From Cherax quadricarinatus (taxonomy: Eukaryota; Arthropoda; Malacostraca; Decapoda; Parastacidae): a stretch of 64,000 nt of DNA. The notes under the pieces were generated by a model, which was given only the letters and a program-made list of their open reading frames with translations, was not told the DNA's origin and searched no databases. The stretch lies in assembly GCF_038502225.1 (NCBI RefSeq), contig NC_091369.1, forward strand, positions 13,653,969 through 13,717,968. The letters run 5' to 3'. A program made the position numbers and the translations under genes. Shown here in pieces: positions 55,069 to 64,000 of the stretch; position 1 is the stretch's first letter, and the number at the start of each line of letters is the position of its first letter.

Positions 55069-55640
55069 AGTGTCTTATTTATCAGTGTCTTATTTATCAG
55101 TGTCTTATTTATCAGTGTCTTATTTATCAGTGTCTTATTTATCAGTGTCTTATTTATCAGTATCTTATTTATCAGTGTCTTATTTATCAGTATCTTATTT
55201 ATCAGTGTCTTATTTATCAGTGTCTTATTTATCAGTGTCTTATTTATCAGTGTCTTATTTATCAGTGTCTTATTTATCAGTGTCTTATTTATCAGTGTCT
55301 TATTTATCAGTATCTTATTTATCAGTGTCTTATTTAACAGTATCTTATTTATCAGTGTCTTATTTATCAGTGTCTTATTTATCAGTGTCTTATTTATCAG
55401 TATCTTATTTATCAGTGTCTTATTTATCAGTGTCTTATTTATCAGTGTCTTATTTATCAGTGTCTTATTTATCAGTGTCTTATTTATCAGTGTCTTATTT
55501 ATCAGTGTCTTATTTATCAGTGTCTTATTTATCAGTGTCTTATTTATCAGTATCTTATTTATCAGTGTCTTATTTATCAGTGTCTTATTTATCAGTGTCT
55601 TATTTATCAGTGTCTTATTTATCAGTGTCTTATTTATCAG
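55069..55640. repeat. 15-bp satellite, 38 copies
   Basis: Unit TGTCTTATTTATCAG with occasional TATCTT. It reads SYLSV or LINKT in frame for over 200 codons, simply because 15 is a multiple of three. Confidence 0.98.
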
Positions 55641-55751
55641 CCCCGTAATTGTTAAGATCACATGTCGTTTAGAGACCATCAGAGCCCTATTAGCGTTCTT
55701 TAATTTCATACGTTATTCCCCATGTTTATTTACATCTCTGGACCTGGTATC

Positions 55752-56210
55752 CAGACCCATTACAAAACACACCATTACAAAACACACCATTACAAAACAC
55801 ACCATTACAAAACACACCATTACAAAACACACCAATACAAAACGCACCATTACAAAACACACTATTACAAAACACACCATTACAAAACACACTAATACAA
55901 AACACACCATTACAAAACACACTATTACAAAACACACCATTACAAAACACATCATTAAAAAACACACCATTAAAAAACACACCATTACAAAACACATTAA
56001 AAAACACACCATTAAAAACACACCATTACAAAACACACCATTAAAAGCACACCATTACAAAACACACCATTACAAAACACACCATTACAAAACACACCAT
56101 TACAAAACACACCATTACAAAACACACCATTTCAAAACACACCATTACAAAACACACCATTTCAAAACACACCATTACAAAACACACCATTACAAAACAC
56201 ACCATTAAAA
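55752..56210. repeat. 15-bp satellite, about 30 copies
   Basis: Unit ACCATTACAAAACAC, with TTAAAAA and ACTATT variants and small deletions. Unrelated in sequence to the neighbouring 15-bp array. Confidence 0.97.
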
Positions 56211-56466
56211 TCGTTCTTTCGTGAAAATCTTAACGTTCAGAGGAGCCTTTATAAGTCTTACACTACCATACGTCAGTTGTCCATTTATTTCATTATTGTC
56301 GGTGAATTATACGTAAATATACGCAAATTTTAGTTAAGATTTGGTTTTGAGACTGTAAAAATAATGGATTTTTAGTTAATATGTTTAAATTTTAGTGGTA
56401 AGCAAAAAATATTCCGAAAAATCATAAATTATCTTCAGTTTCGATTAAAAGTGTGATAATCTACAT
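56211..56466. other. Unassigned AT-rich spacer
   Basis: Nothing recognised. Confidence 0.4.
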
Positions 56467-56672
56467 TTTTTCAACAAGTCGGCCGTCTCCCACCGAGGCA
56501 GGGTGACCCAAAAAAGAAAGAAAATCCCCAAAAAGAAAATACTTTCATCATCATTCAACACTTTCACTTCACTCACACATAATCACTGTTTTTGCAGAGG
56601 TGTTCAGAGCACAACAGTTTAGAAGCATATATGTATAAAGATACACAACATATCCCTCCAAACTGCTAATCA
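56467..56672 (-). mobile_element. LINE-B 3' end, heavily 5' truncated
   Basis: CAACAAGTCGGCCGTCTCCC, ACCGAGGCAGGGTGACCC, TTTCATCATCATTCAACACT and ACAACATATCCCTCCAAACT match 40090-40290 nearly base for base, including the T run (A tail on the minus strand). Confidence 0.88.
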
Positions 56673-56984
56673 ACATATTTTAGCTAAAAATTGAAATATA
56701 TTCCTAACCTAATGTAGAACAGCAAAGCAAAAAATTGTAGATGTTTACAAGTATTAATAAACGAATTGCAATGTGTGCGAAAATGGTCAATCTGTTTGGA
56801 AGATAAACTGGAGCAAAATTCCATTTTACCCAAGCCAGTACAACTGCTGGCATAAAGGTTGTGAAATTCCTTTTTACTGATTTATTGTATATTAGATATT
56901 ATTGAGCAATACACATGTCTGATTGAATAGTTTGCCACAGAGGAGATTCATGCTCCTCACTGGAAGTGATATAAAAGCGCATGA

Positions 56985-57300
56985 ATAGAGGAGCACTGCA
57001 AAAGGTCTACTGGACTACATCAACCATTCACATTCACATGACTTACGATATCGTCGTAATACGATTGCAAACAAACCACGTTCGTGGTTCTCAGTCACAT
57101 ATTTGTCTAATTTATTTTTAAAGCTATCCAAGCTTTTAGTTTTCAGGACTGTCAGATTGTTCGATTCGTCTACAACCCTAATACCGAACCTACATTTTCC
57201 TACGTCCTTCCTAAATCTGAATATTTTCAACTTGAATCCAATATTCTGAGTTCTCTTTGGGGTTAGATATTCTTAGCGTTCTATTTATACCTTCTTTATT
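56985..57300 (-). pseudogene. LINE fragment with an embedded SINE-1 tail
   Basis: Minus-strand frame: KIFRFRKDVGKCRFGIRVVD, then ESNNLTVLKTKSLDSFKNKL, then DKYV. This resembles the ORF2 C-terminal block of CR1-type LINEs (RVV..W..L.....S..SFK..LD.Y) but differs from LINE-A. At 57047-57083 the minus strand carries CAATCGTATTACGACG, a decayed SINE-1 tail. Confidence 0.55.
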
Positions 57301-57362
57301 TGTGCAAAAATGGTATACAATACCGACAAGATGAAAGTTAAGACGCATGTGCGACATCTTTA

Positions 57363-57400
57363 TGGTAGACGTTTCACCATCCAGTGGCTTTATCAGTACA
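57363..57400 (-). ncRNA. Hammerhead-like motif, subfamily HH-A, left arm
   Basis: Minus strand: stem I TGTA/TACC (three pairs), CTGATAA (G8 changed), extra A, stem II GCC/GGT, GAAAC, GTC. Confidence 0.42.
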
Positions 57401-57505
57401 GATTCTCGGACATAACTTCAAAAGATGAGGTAATCAGTCCCTCAGCCTCCAATGCTGAGGGACTGATTACCTTATCTTTTGTATATAGTTCTACAGTCCT
57501 TCAAC

Positions 57506-57542
57506 TGTACTGATAAAGCCACTGGATGGCGAAACGTCTACA
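57506..57542 (+). ncRNA. Hammerhead-like motif, subfamily HH-A, right arm
   Basis: Stem I TGTA/TACA (four pairs), CTGATAA (G8 to A), extra A, stem II GCC/GGC with loop ACTGGAT, GAAAC, then GTC as cleavage triplet. ACGT is self-complementary, as needed for a dimeric stem III. Confidence 0.46.
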
Positions 57543-57589
57543 ATAAAGATACCCAGAAGTTGCACATATGTCTTAGCTTTCACCTTTAT

Positions 57590-57904
57590 TTAACCCTGTC
57601 TTCCACTTGTATACTTCAGTAATATTAATAATGTCTAATAGGTTTTAACGTCAGTAACTTTACTGATCCATTTTCAGATTTGGATTCTTATTAATCACAT
57701 TTACATATTCGTTTTGAAAATCGTCACTTTCACTCTCCTCTGTAAATATAATTTTCTCATTTACCTTTTAATTTTTTTTGCTTGAATGTGAAGCGGTTTT
57801 CTACTTGCATCAATCTTATAAATCGGGAAAATGATGGTAAAGAAACAGTGGAATATACTGACAGTGAAGAGGGAATAGTGTTGGGAGAGGATCAGAGTGA
57901 TAGA
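57590..57904. other. Unassigned AT-rich spacer
   Basis: Nothing recognised. Confidence 0.4.
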
Positions 57905-57915
57905 GGGAAGAGTAG

Positions 57916-58050
57916 AAACCATACCACTGATGGGGTTAGAACCCGCTATTAGAGAGTCACAAAACTCCAGATCGACTCTCTGATCGTGGGTTCTAACCCC
58001 ACCCGTGGTATGGCTTGTTTGAAATCGTGTCATTACGATTTCCTGAGTCA
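57916..58050 (+). mobile_element. Foldback SINE-1 insertion with perfect 11-bp target duplication
   Basis: Antisense body (AAACCATACCACTGATGGGG..AGAACCCGC..CCAGATCG) joined to a sense body (ACTCTCTGATCGTGGGTTCT, AACCCCACCCGTGGTATGG) and the tail (AAATCGTGTCATTACGATTT, CCTGAGTCA). GGGAAGAGTAG occurs at 57905-57915 and again at 58051-58061 with no mismatch. Confidence 0.87.
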
Positions 58051-58149
58051 GGGAAGAGTAGGGTGTATATGCGAAATTATTACTGACAAAATGGAAAGGT
58101 TGGACTGAAGTGGTGAAAATTCTGAGGATTAGAGTAAAGAAGTGTTGTG

Positions 58150-58978
58150 AGAGGTGAGAAATGTTAGTAGACGAGCGTAGTATCCACAGATGAGAGGTGA
58201 GACCAGTTAGTGGACGAGCGTAGTATCCACAGGTATGAGAGTTGAGACCAGTTAGTGGATGAGCGTAGTATCCACAGGTATGAGATGTGAGACCAGTTAG
58301 TGGACAAGCGTAGTATCCACAGGTATGAGAGGTGAGACCAGTTAGTGGATGAGCGTAGTATCCACAGGTATGAGAAGTGAGACCAGTTACTGGATGAGCG
58401 TAGTATCCACAGGTATGATAGGCGAGACCAGTTAGTGGATGAGCGTAGTATTCACAGGTATGAGAGTTGAGACCAGTTAGTGGACGAGCGTAGTATCCAC
58501 AAGTATGAGAGGTGAGACCAGTTAGCGGACGAGCGTAGTATCCACAGGTATGAGAGTTGAGACCAGTTAGTGGATGAGCGTAGTATCCACAGGTATGAGA
58601 GTTGAGACCAGTTAGTGGACGAGCGTAGTATCCACAGGTATGAGAGTTGAGACCAGTTAGTGGATGAGCGTAGTATCCACAGGTATTAGAGGCGAGACCA
58701 GTTAGTGGATGAGCGTAGTATCCACAAGTATGAGAGGTGAGACCAGTTAGCGGACGAGCGTAATATCCACAGGTATGAGAGTTGAGACCAGTTAGTGGAC
58801 GAGCGTAGTATCCACAGGTATGAGAGTTGAGACCAGTTAGTGGATGAGCGTAGTATCCACAGGTATGAGAGTTGAGACCAGTTAGTGGATGAGCGTAGTA
58901 TCCACAGGTATGAGAGTTGAGACCAGTTAGTGGATGAGCGTAGTATCCACAGGTATGAGAGTTGAGACCAGTTTGTGG
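58150..58978. repeat. 45-bp satellite, about 18 copies
   Basis: Unit GAGACCAGTTAGTGGATGAG, CGTAGTATCCACAGGTATGA, GAGTT. The minus strand reads the 15-residue repeat SSTNWSQLSYLWILR over seven copies. Confidence 0.97.
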
Positions 58979-59064
58979 CCGAGCTCTCCAGGAGTTTTGT
59001 TAATTTACAAAATGATTTACTTATTTTATCTCGTCTGGTGAGTGAGTATCGAGTTGAGTAAATT

Positions 59065-59411
59065 TTGAATAACACTCAACTAATTCAGTCTCGTTCTGAG
59101 ATGAATCAATTAACAACACTCAGCTTGACTATCGTCCGGAATTGTTTTTCCCTCCCAGGACGCCGCCGCCAGGGTAATTGTTACTGGCATGGAAAAAAAA
59201 ATACTTGCAACCAGGGAGCCAATCAGCGAGGAGCAACGCCCTGCAGGTTAATTGGAAAGGTAATACGAGAGGAAAGCGTAAAGAAACCTACCACCAACCT
59301 GTCTACCAGTCTTCGAAAGAAGAGGAAACTGTGTGGCAACAAACTGGGTCAGAGGCAACCACACACTCCAACTCCACCACTGTTAATATTTCACTAGATA
59401 CACAGGTGTAA
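59065..59411 (+). other. Non-repetitive stretch with two overlapping short open frames
   Basis: Two plus-strand frames (110 codons, 59065-59397; 77 codons, 59178-59411) overlap in different phases. The predicted peptides are polar (Lys, Gln, Ser, Thr rich) with no domain I recognise. Base composition is less AT-rich than the neighbours. It could be an exon remnant or chance. No function is proposed. Confidence 0.2.
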
Positions 59412-59652
59412 ATTATGTCTAGTGAATCAACACAGAATGAAATTGAAGATAAATCTTTCTCACTGGGTAATAAACTGCTTCCAATCATATATGTTCAGTG
59501 TTATTCACGTGAGAGGTTTTCTCGCTGTATTTCAACGTAATTGACCAACGTAAATATTGCAGTGTTTCACAGATCCAGGTATCGTTTACACTCCATTGAT
59601 ATTACGTAATATCTTCCTGGTTCTCACCTGATTCTGCTCTTTTTCGTAAGCT

Positions 59653-59658
<6 letters not shown>

Positions 59659-59738
<80 letters not shown>
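59659..59738. repeat. (TA)n microsatellite
   Basis: About 39 TA units. Confidence 0.97.
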
Positions 59739-59741
<3 letters not shown>

Positions 59742-60478
59742 GTTAATGAAATTGGTTAGTAATCTTATTTAATTATGTACAATTAATTATTAAGAGTCGA
59801 ACGAGTACGAAAAAATCATGGTACAATGGAATAAAGTGTAATAGGAAAAGTAATACGGTAATATATGTTAAAGATAGCCAGTAAATTAAAGTTTCCCAAA
59901 AGAAAGAATTATAGGTTGTAATTAAAATGATTGCAATGAATATAACAGTAGTTAGTGAAAGTAATTTTTGAGAATTAAACAAAATTGCTTGATTTGGAGA
60001 ACTATTTATACATACAGAATTTGTTTTTAGCTCTAACTAGAATTTATTTAACATGTCAAATTTTTGTATTAACTCATCTGAAGAAGTACACACGAAAACG
60101 AGGAATATAAATAAGACATTTGTTTTTAATTTGAAGCCTATGTGATATGCTACAGTTTTCTAGTAATTTCCCAGGTCAGCATCAGCATTATTTCTTAGTG
60201 TTCTAAAGATGTGGAAAGAAAAACAGTATAGTATATGAACGGCATTTATAATAACAAGGTTTAGTAACTTGAATGAGGGTATGATGTGTTGCCTGTGGTT
60301 TATGACAGTTACCTTGTGTTAAGTGTTGACTGGTTTAAGGTTTGTAGAGGTTCATCCCAGACACAAATACCATATATAAGGTCCGGGTAAATAAAGGTAA
60401 TGTGTTGGTGTAGAAAGAATATATAGTTACAAAACAGAGACTGGAATAATACATACATATAGCCTGTACTTAGGAGGG
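59739..60478. other. Unassigned AT-rich spacer
   Basis: CATCTGAAGAAGTACACACG near 60078 recalls the HH-A box but lacks the other parts. No gene seen. Confidence 0.4.
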
Positions 60479-60560
60479 GGAAAATTTATGACGTTTCGGT
60501 CCGACTTGTGTACTTGTCTATAGCCCAAGTCGAACTGAAACGTCGTCATAAATTTTCTCT
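60479..60560. repeat. Foldback pair of HH-B ends
   Basis: AAAATTTATGACGTTTCGGT, then CCGACTTG, faces CAAGTCGAACTGAAACGTCG, then TCATAAATTTTCTC. Each arm holds the 3' half of HH-B (GGACCGAAACGTC or AACTGAAACGTCGTC). The 5' box is lost. Confidence 0.55.
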
Positions 60561-60789
60561 CTTCCCTGTGTAAAGTCTTAATGTGATTCGGGAACATAAA
60601 TTTTAGAGGGCATCCTTACAGCAGTTTACACATTTTTTTTCATGTATAGATATGTATAGAACTCCAGATGCACTTCAAACCCTTTCCCAGCCGGACCAAC
60701 TCTAGGCCAGTCCTCCATCTCCCCAGCACCATCACTAACACTGACCCCTCCACCCCTCACCTTTATTCCTACACCCTCCCCATTTTTGT

Positions 60790-61540
60790 TCCCTTCCTTA
60801 CCCTTAACCCTATTCCTGATCCTTTCCCCAGTAGGGAGACCCACACCAACCTTAGTCCATCCTCCCCCACTCCTGTTGGACGAGCATTACGAAGAGGGAG
60901 CAGACATAAACCAGTGTATGGCAATGGAAAGTAGTGTTAGTGAGTGGTACATTAATGCAGATGGTTTATCTAATAAGAACGATGAGCTGAAAGAAATAAT
61001 TGCAAAGGTCACACTCGAAATAATAGCTATCACAGAGATGAAATTAACAGAAATGATATCAGGTACAATATTTCCATCAGGATACCAAGTGTTAAGGAAA
61101 GACAGAAGAAACAAGGTAGGAGAAGCAGTGGCACTATAAATTAAAAATCAATGGAATTTAGGAGAGGTGAGAGGAATAAACAGACTAGTGGAAAACAATT
61201 TCAAAGTGTGCTCAGGTAAGACTGGTGGAAATAGAAGAGTAATTACTCAGGAGATTTGATAAGGTAAATAGTGTAAGATTGTTTGAGAGGCGAGAAACTG
61301 GAACTCGGGGACACCACTGGAAGCTAAAATCACAGATGAGCTATTGGGAGGTTGGGAAGCATTTCTTTAGTCTCAGAGCAGTCAGGAAGTGAAATGATCT
61401 TTGTGAGGAATGTGGTGAAGGCAGGGCCTATACATAGTTTTAAGAGTATGACAGGACCCACAAGGCAAATTTAATAGTAGGGCCATGATTGGAGAATCAA
61501 CTCCTGCAACCACTAATAGGTGAGTACAAGTAGGAGAGTA
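60790..61540 (+). pseudogene. LINE-A copy with an internal deletion (endonuclease start joined to C-terminus)
   Basis: 60930-61140 encodes the start of an APE-type endonuclease: WYINADGLSNKNDELKEIIA, IIAITEMKLTEM, FPSGYQVLRKDRRNKVGEAV, followed by a stop. From about 61245 the sequence is the LINE-A C-terminal block (RGHHWKLKSQMS, VGKHFFSLRAVRK, then a broken VVEAG..YT.F) and the tail (GATTGGAGAATCAACTCCTG, AATAGGTGAGTAC). The rest of the endonuclease and nearly the whole RT are missing. Upstream proline-rich frames may be linker sequence. Confidence 0.72.
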
Positions 61541-61567
61541 CACACACACACACACACACACACACAT
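61541..61567. repeat. (AC)n downstream of a LINE-A copy
   Basis: AC run continuous with the tail end GAGAGTAC. Confidence 0.95.
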
Positions 61568-62525
61568 CATCACAGTGTGTTGCCGACACCACCAGTAACA
61601 TCCTAGTGAGGGCGAGATTTACAGCTGAACATGACTTACACTAAATGTAATTATTTCCGGAGAGGCCTTAGCCTATCCTGAAGACTGCAGCATCAAGCCG
61701 TCTCATTCTTAGCTGAAATAATCTCTAATGTGCAATCCATAGTGCCAGATCTTCTTTTTCACGGGGGGGGGGGGAGGGGTCGAGAGTAGTGGGTGGAACA
61801 AAGACAGCTGCTGGAGGCAGACGAAACAAAGACAGCTTCACGGGAAGAAGACGCAACAAAGACAACGACACAGAACATAAACACGTTACAGCTTTCCCTC
61901 GCAGGCTCTTGGAAGGTTTAAGAACCACTCTTGTGCCTCTGGGCTTATTCTGAGGCCGAGTGAGAGACAATAGCGAGTGGCAGGGGGAGGGCGAGATTAC
62001 GGAAGGTGCCTCATTTCTGAGAGAGGATTATCTTGCGTTAATGTGCCAGAGGAGCTATTGGAGTATCCCATTAACACATGATTGACCTGTTCTCTGGCGC
62101 TCTCACACACCCGTGCAGAGATCAGTCCACCTCACTTCTGCTCTAGTTAACTCCAAATGACAACAGTAAAATATTATCTACACTAATTCTGTTGGCAATA
62201 CAAGCAATAAAATTAACAAGCAAATATTATATCATCCGTATAATAATATTAGTAATGTTGACGATTTTAGGAGTAAGAAGTAAGGAAGAGGCAGAGGGGA
62301 AGAGCGCATGAGACACAGGGTAAAATTGAAGGAGGGAAAGCAGTTAGAACAGTAAGAACTAAGACTGAGACTGTAATGTAAAAAGCATGGAAGGCAACTG
62401 GTTCTAGAGTGGTTGATAAATCAGTTCAGTATGTGGAAGAAAGTAGGAAATGTACGTACACAGTTGTAGAAGGCATACATAGTTCCTCTCTTCTAGTGCG
62501 TGGCTAGCATTGTGGGGTAGTAGTA
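61568..62525. other. Unassigned spacer
   Basis: Contains a G run at 61765-61778 and purine-rich sequence at 62280-62340. No genes or elements recognised. Confidence 0.45.
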
Positions 62526-62623
62526 GTGGTGTGTGTGTGGGGGTACTCACCTATTTGTACTCACCTATTTGTGGTTGCAGGGGTCGAGTCATAGCTCTGG
62601 CCCCGCCTCTTCGCTGATTGCTA

Positions 62624-63211
62624 CTAGGTCCTCTCTCTCCCTGCCCCATGAGCTATATCATACCTTGCCTTAAAACTACGTATGGTTCCCGCCTCCACTA
62701 CGTCACTTTCTAGGCTATTCCACGGCCTGACTACTCTGTGACTGAAGAAATACTTCCTAACATCCCTTTGATTCATCTGAGTCTTCAACTTCCAATTGTG
62801 ACCTCTTGTGTCTGTGTCCCATCTCTGGAACATCCCGTCTTTGTCCACCTTGTCTATTCCGGGCAGTATTTTATATGTCGTTATCTTGTCTCCCCTGACC
62901 CTCCTGTCCTCCAGTGTCGTCAGGCCGATTTCCCTCAACCTTTCTTCGTAGGACAATCCCGTTAGCTCTGAGACTAGTCTTGTTGCAAACCTTTGCATTT
63001 TCTCTAATTTCTTGACGTGCTTGACCAGGTGTGGATTCCAAACTGGTGCTGCATACTCCAGTATGGGCCTGACGTAAATGGTATACAGAGTCTTGAACGA
63101 ATCCTTACTGAGGTATCGGAACACTATCCGTAGGTTTACCAGGCGCCCGTATGCTGCAGCAGTTATCTGATTGATGTGCTCCTCAGGAGATATGCTCGGT
63201 GTTATACTCAC
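62624..63211 (-). CDS. LINE-A ORF2 C-terminal part, 195 codons, uninterrupted
   Basis: C-terminal region of a LINE reverse transcriptase polyprotein. It contains AAYGRLVNLRIVFRYLSKDS, FKTLYTIYVRPILEYAAPVW (the LY..YVRP.LEYA..VW block after the thumb), NPHLVKHVKKLEKMQRFATR, GLTTLEDRRVRGDKITTYKI and RDVRKYFFSHRVVRPWNSLE, ending RSFKARYDIAHGAGRERT. It is separated from the upstream RT frame by a frameshift near 63210. The Met at 63211 is only the first ATG after the frameshift, not a true start. Confidence 0.8.
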   Translation of the reverse strand: MSITPSISPEEHINQITAAAYGRLVNLRIVFRYLSKDSFKTLYTIYVRPILEYAAPVWNPHLVKHVKKLEKMQRFATRLVSELTGLSYEERLREIGLTTLEDRRVRGDKITTYKILPGIDKVDKDGMFQRWDTDTRGHNWKLKTQMNQRDVRKYFFSHRVVRPWNSLESDVVEAGTIRSFKARYDIAHGAGRERT

Positions 63212-63858
63212 CCCAGATTTTTTTCCTTGAGTGAGGTTTGCAATCTTTGGCCATCTAAACTATATTGTGTCTGCGGTCCTCTCTGCCCTTCCCGAATCTT
63301 CATGACTTTGCATTTGGCAGGGTTAACCTCAAGGAGCCAGTTGCTGGACCAGGCTTGTAGCCTGTCCAGGTCTCTTTGTAGTCCTGCCTGATCCTCATCC
63401 GATTTGATTCTTCTCATTAACTTCACATCATCTGCAAACAAGGACACTTCTGAGTCTATCCCTTCCATTATGTCATTCACATATACCAAGAACAGCACAG
63501 GTCCTAGGACTGGCCCCTGTGGAACCCCGCTTGTCACAGGCGCTCACTCTGACACCTCGTCACGTACCATGACTCGTTGTTGCCTCCCTGTCAGGTATTC
63601 TCTGATCCATTGCAGTGCCTTTCCTGTTATGTGTGCCTGATCCTCTAGCTTTTGCAGTAACCTCTTGTGAGGAACTGTGTCGAAGGCCTTCTTGCAGTCC
63701 AAAAAAAATGCAGTCGATCCACCCCTCTCTCTCTTGTCTTACTTCTGTCACCTTGTCATAAAACTAGTAGGTTTGTGACACAGGATTTTCCTTCCCTGAA
63801 ACCGTGCTGGTTGTCAATTATACACTTGTTTCTTTCCAGGTGCTCCACTACTCTCCTC
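63208..63858 (-). pseudogene. LINE-A RT domain, frameshifted
   Basis: Minus-strand blocks in order: VEHLERNKCIIDNQHGFREG (fingers), FLDCKKAFDTVPHKRLLQKL with the first catalytic Asp, ITGKALQWIREYLTGRQQRV, then VTSGVPQGPVLGPVLFLVYV, NDIMEGIDSEVSLFADDVKL with the FADD catalytic pair, and VNPAKCKVMKI. Frameshifts lie near 63690 and 63770, with a stop between REYL..DEVSE and VTSGVPQG. The catalytic residues are intact, so the decay is recent. Confidence 0.82.
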
Positions 63859-63859
63859 C

Positions 63860-63864
63860 TGTGT

Positions 63865-63912
<48 letters not shown>
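63860..63912. repeat. (GT)n at the 5' edge of LINE-A
   Basis: GT run with one AT interruption. On the LINE-A sense strand it reads (AC)n. Confidence 0.95.
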
Positions 63913-63915
<3 letters not shown>

Positions 63916-63947
63916 GAATAGGACTGTAGAAGCTGTTCTCCTTTTTA

Positions 63948-64000
63948 AACACACACACACACACACACGCACACACGCACACACACACACACACACACAC
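63948..64000. repeat. (AC)n at the window end
   Basis: AC run with two CG interruptions that runs off the window. Confidence 0.95.

Larger units (their letters stand above)
57330..57585. mobile_element. 256-bp foldback of two HH-A terminal ends
   Basis: Arms (from about 57330 and to about 57585) are reverse complements meeting at CAATGCTGAGGGACTGATTA. Each arm reads outward: GAGGTAATCAGTCCCTCAGC complement, AAAGATGAGGTAATC complement, the HH-A motif, TAAAGAT, TGTTGCACAT-like, GTCTTA. It has the same design as the foldback elements at 8.6 and 21.5 kb. Confidence 0.78.
62526..63860 (-). mobile_element. LINE-A, longest copy (CR1-like non-LTR retrotransposon), 5' truncated
   Basis: On the minus strand: the RT domain from about 63860, the C-terminal domain to 62624, then a ~90 bp tail (GACTCGACCCCTGCAACCAC) ending with two copies of AAATAGGTGAGTAC and a short AC run at 62529-62539. 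The 5' edge is another AC tract (63861-63911 on the plus strand as GT). It supplies the reference for the LINE-A fragments. Confidence 0.88.

Noticed and set aside
55069..56210. Common origin of the two adjacent 15-bp satellites
   Set aside because: Same period, but the units (TGTCTTATTTATCAG and ACCATTACAAAACAC) do not align on either strand.
61200..61260. Confirmed spliced LINE-A retrocopy
   Set aside because: Donor- and acceptor-like strings exist, but the junction cannot be placed without a full-length reference.

Overview
This is eukaryotic, intergenic-looking DNA and almost all of it is repeats. No host exon-intron gene, rRNA gene or convincing functional tRNA could be supported. The best guess is an arthropod, most likely a decapod crustacean (inference). 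The grounds are a ~1 kb CCTAA/CCAAA array related to the arthropod TTAGG telomere repeat, the type of LINE, SINE and foldback families, and the extreme microsatellite load.

Layout. 0-3 kb: LINE and SINE scraps and a decayed Tc1-like transposase. 3.2-5.6 kb: a large satellite. 5.8-12.8 kb: several 3' ends of one CR1-like LINE ('LINE-A'), each bounded by (AC)n, then a 33-bp satellite that seems to have grown inside a LINE-A copy. 13-16.3 kb: satellites, one expanded from inside a SINE. 16.4-21.9 kb: AT-rich DNA with foldback elements. 22-29.3 kb: about 7 kb of continuous tandem arrays (20, 20, ~28 and 48 bp, then telomere-like). 30-34.6 kb: two decayed LINE reverse transcriptases (C, D), a hammerhead-like element, a foldback SINE and a tiny MITE. 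34.7-38.6 kb: low-complexity satellites. 40-44.2 kb: an RTE-like LINE with an open 459-codon reading frame (B) and a decayed endonuclease/RT LINE (E) carrying a SINE insertion. 44.9-56.2 kb: more satellites, a MITE with TCGTGCCGAAT ends, SINEs and a palindromic satellite. 56-61.6 kb: foldback elements, a foldback SINE with a perfect 11-bp target duplication, and an internally deleted LINE-A. 62.5-64 kb: the longest LINE-A copy.

Three signals stand out. (1) Most foldback elements are head-to-head pairs of short units that fold like minimal hammerhead ribozymes: a CTGANGA-like box, a stem II that changes by compensation, GAAA, and a short self-complementary stem III. Four sequence subfamilies (HH-A to HH-D) share one architecture. 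Hammerheads of this dimer type are known from the terminal repeats of Penelope-like retroelements. (2) Three tRNA-related SINE copies are inverted-repeat hairpins with different junctions. Each is flanked by its own 10-12 bp target duplication, so they appear to have inserted already folded back. (3) LINE-A copies lie inside (AC)n tracts, always with the sense strand reading AC on both sides. This suggests microsatellite-directed insertion.

The very long open reading frames (up to 1,020 codons) lie in satellites whose repeat units lack stop codons, and they are not treated as genes.
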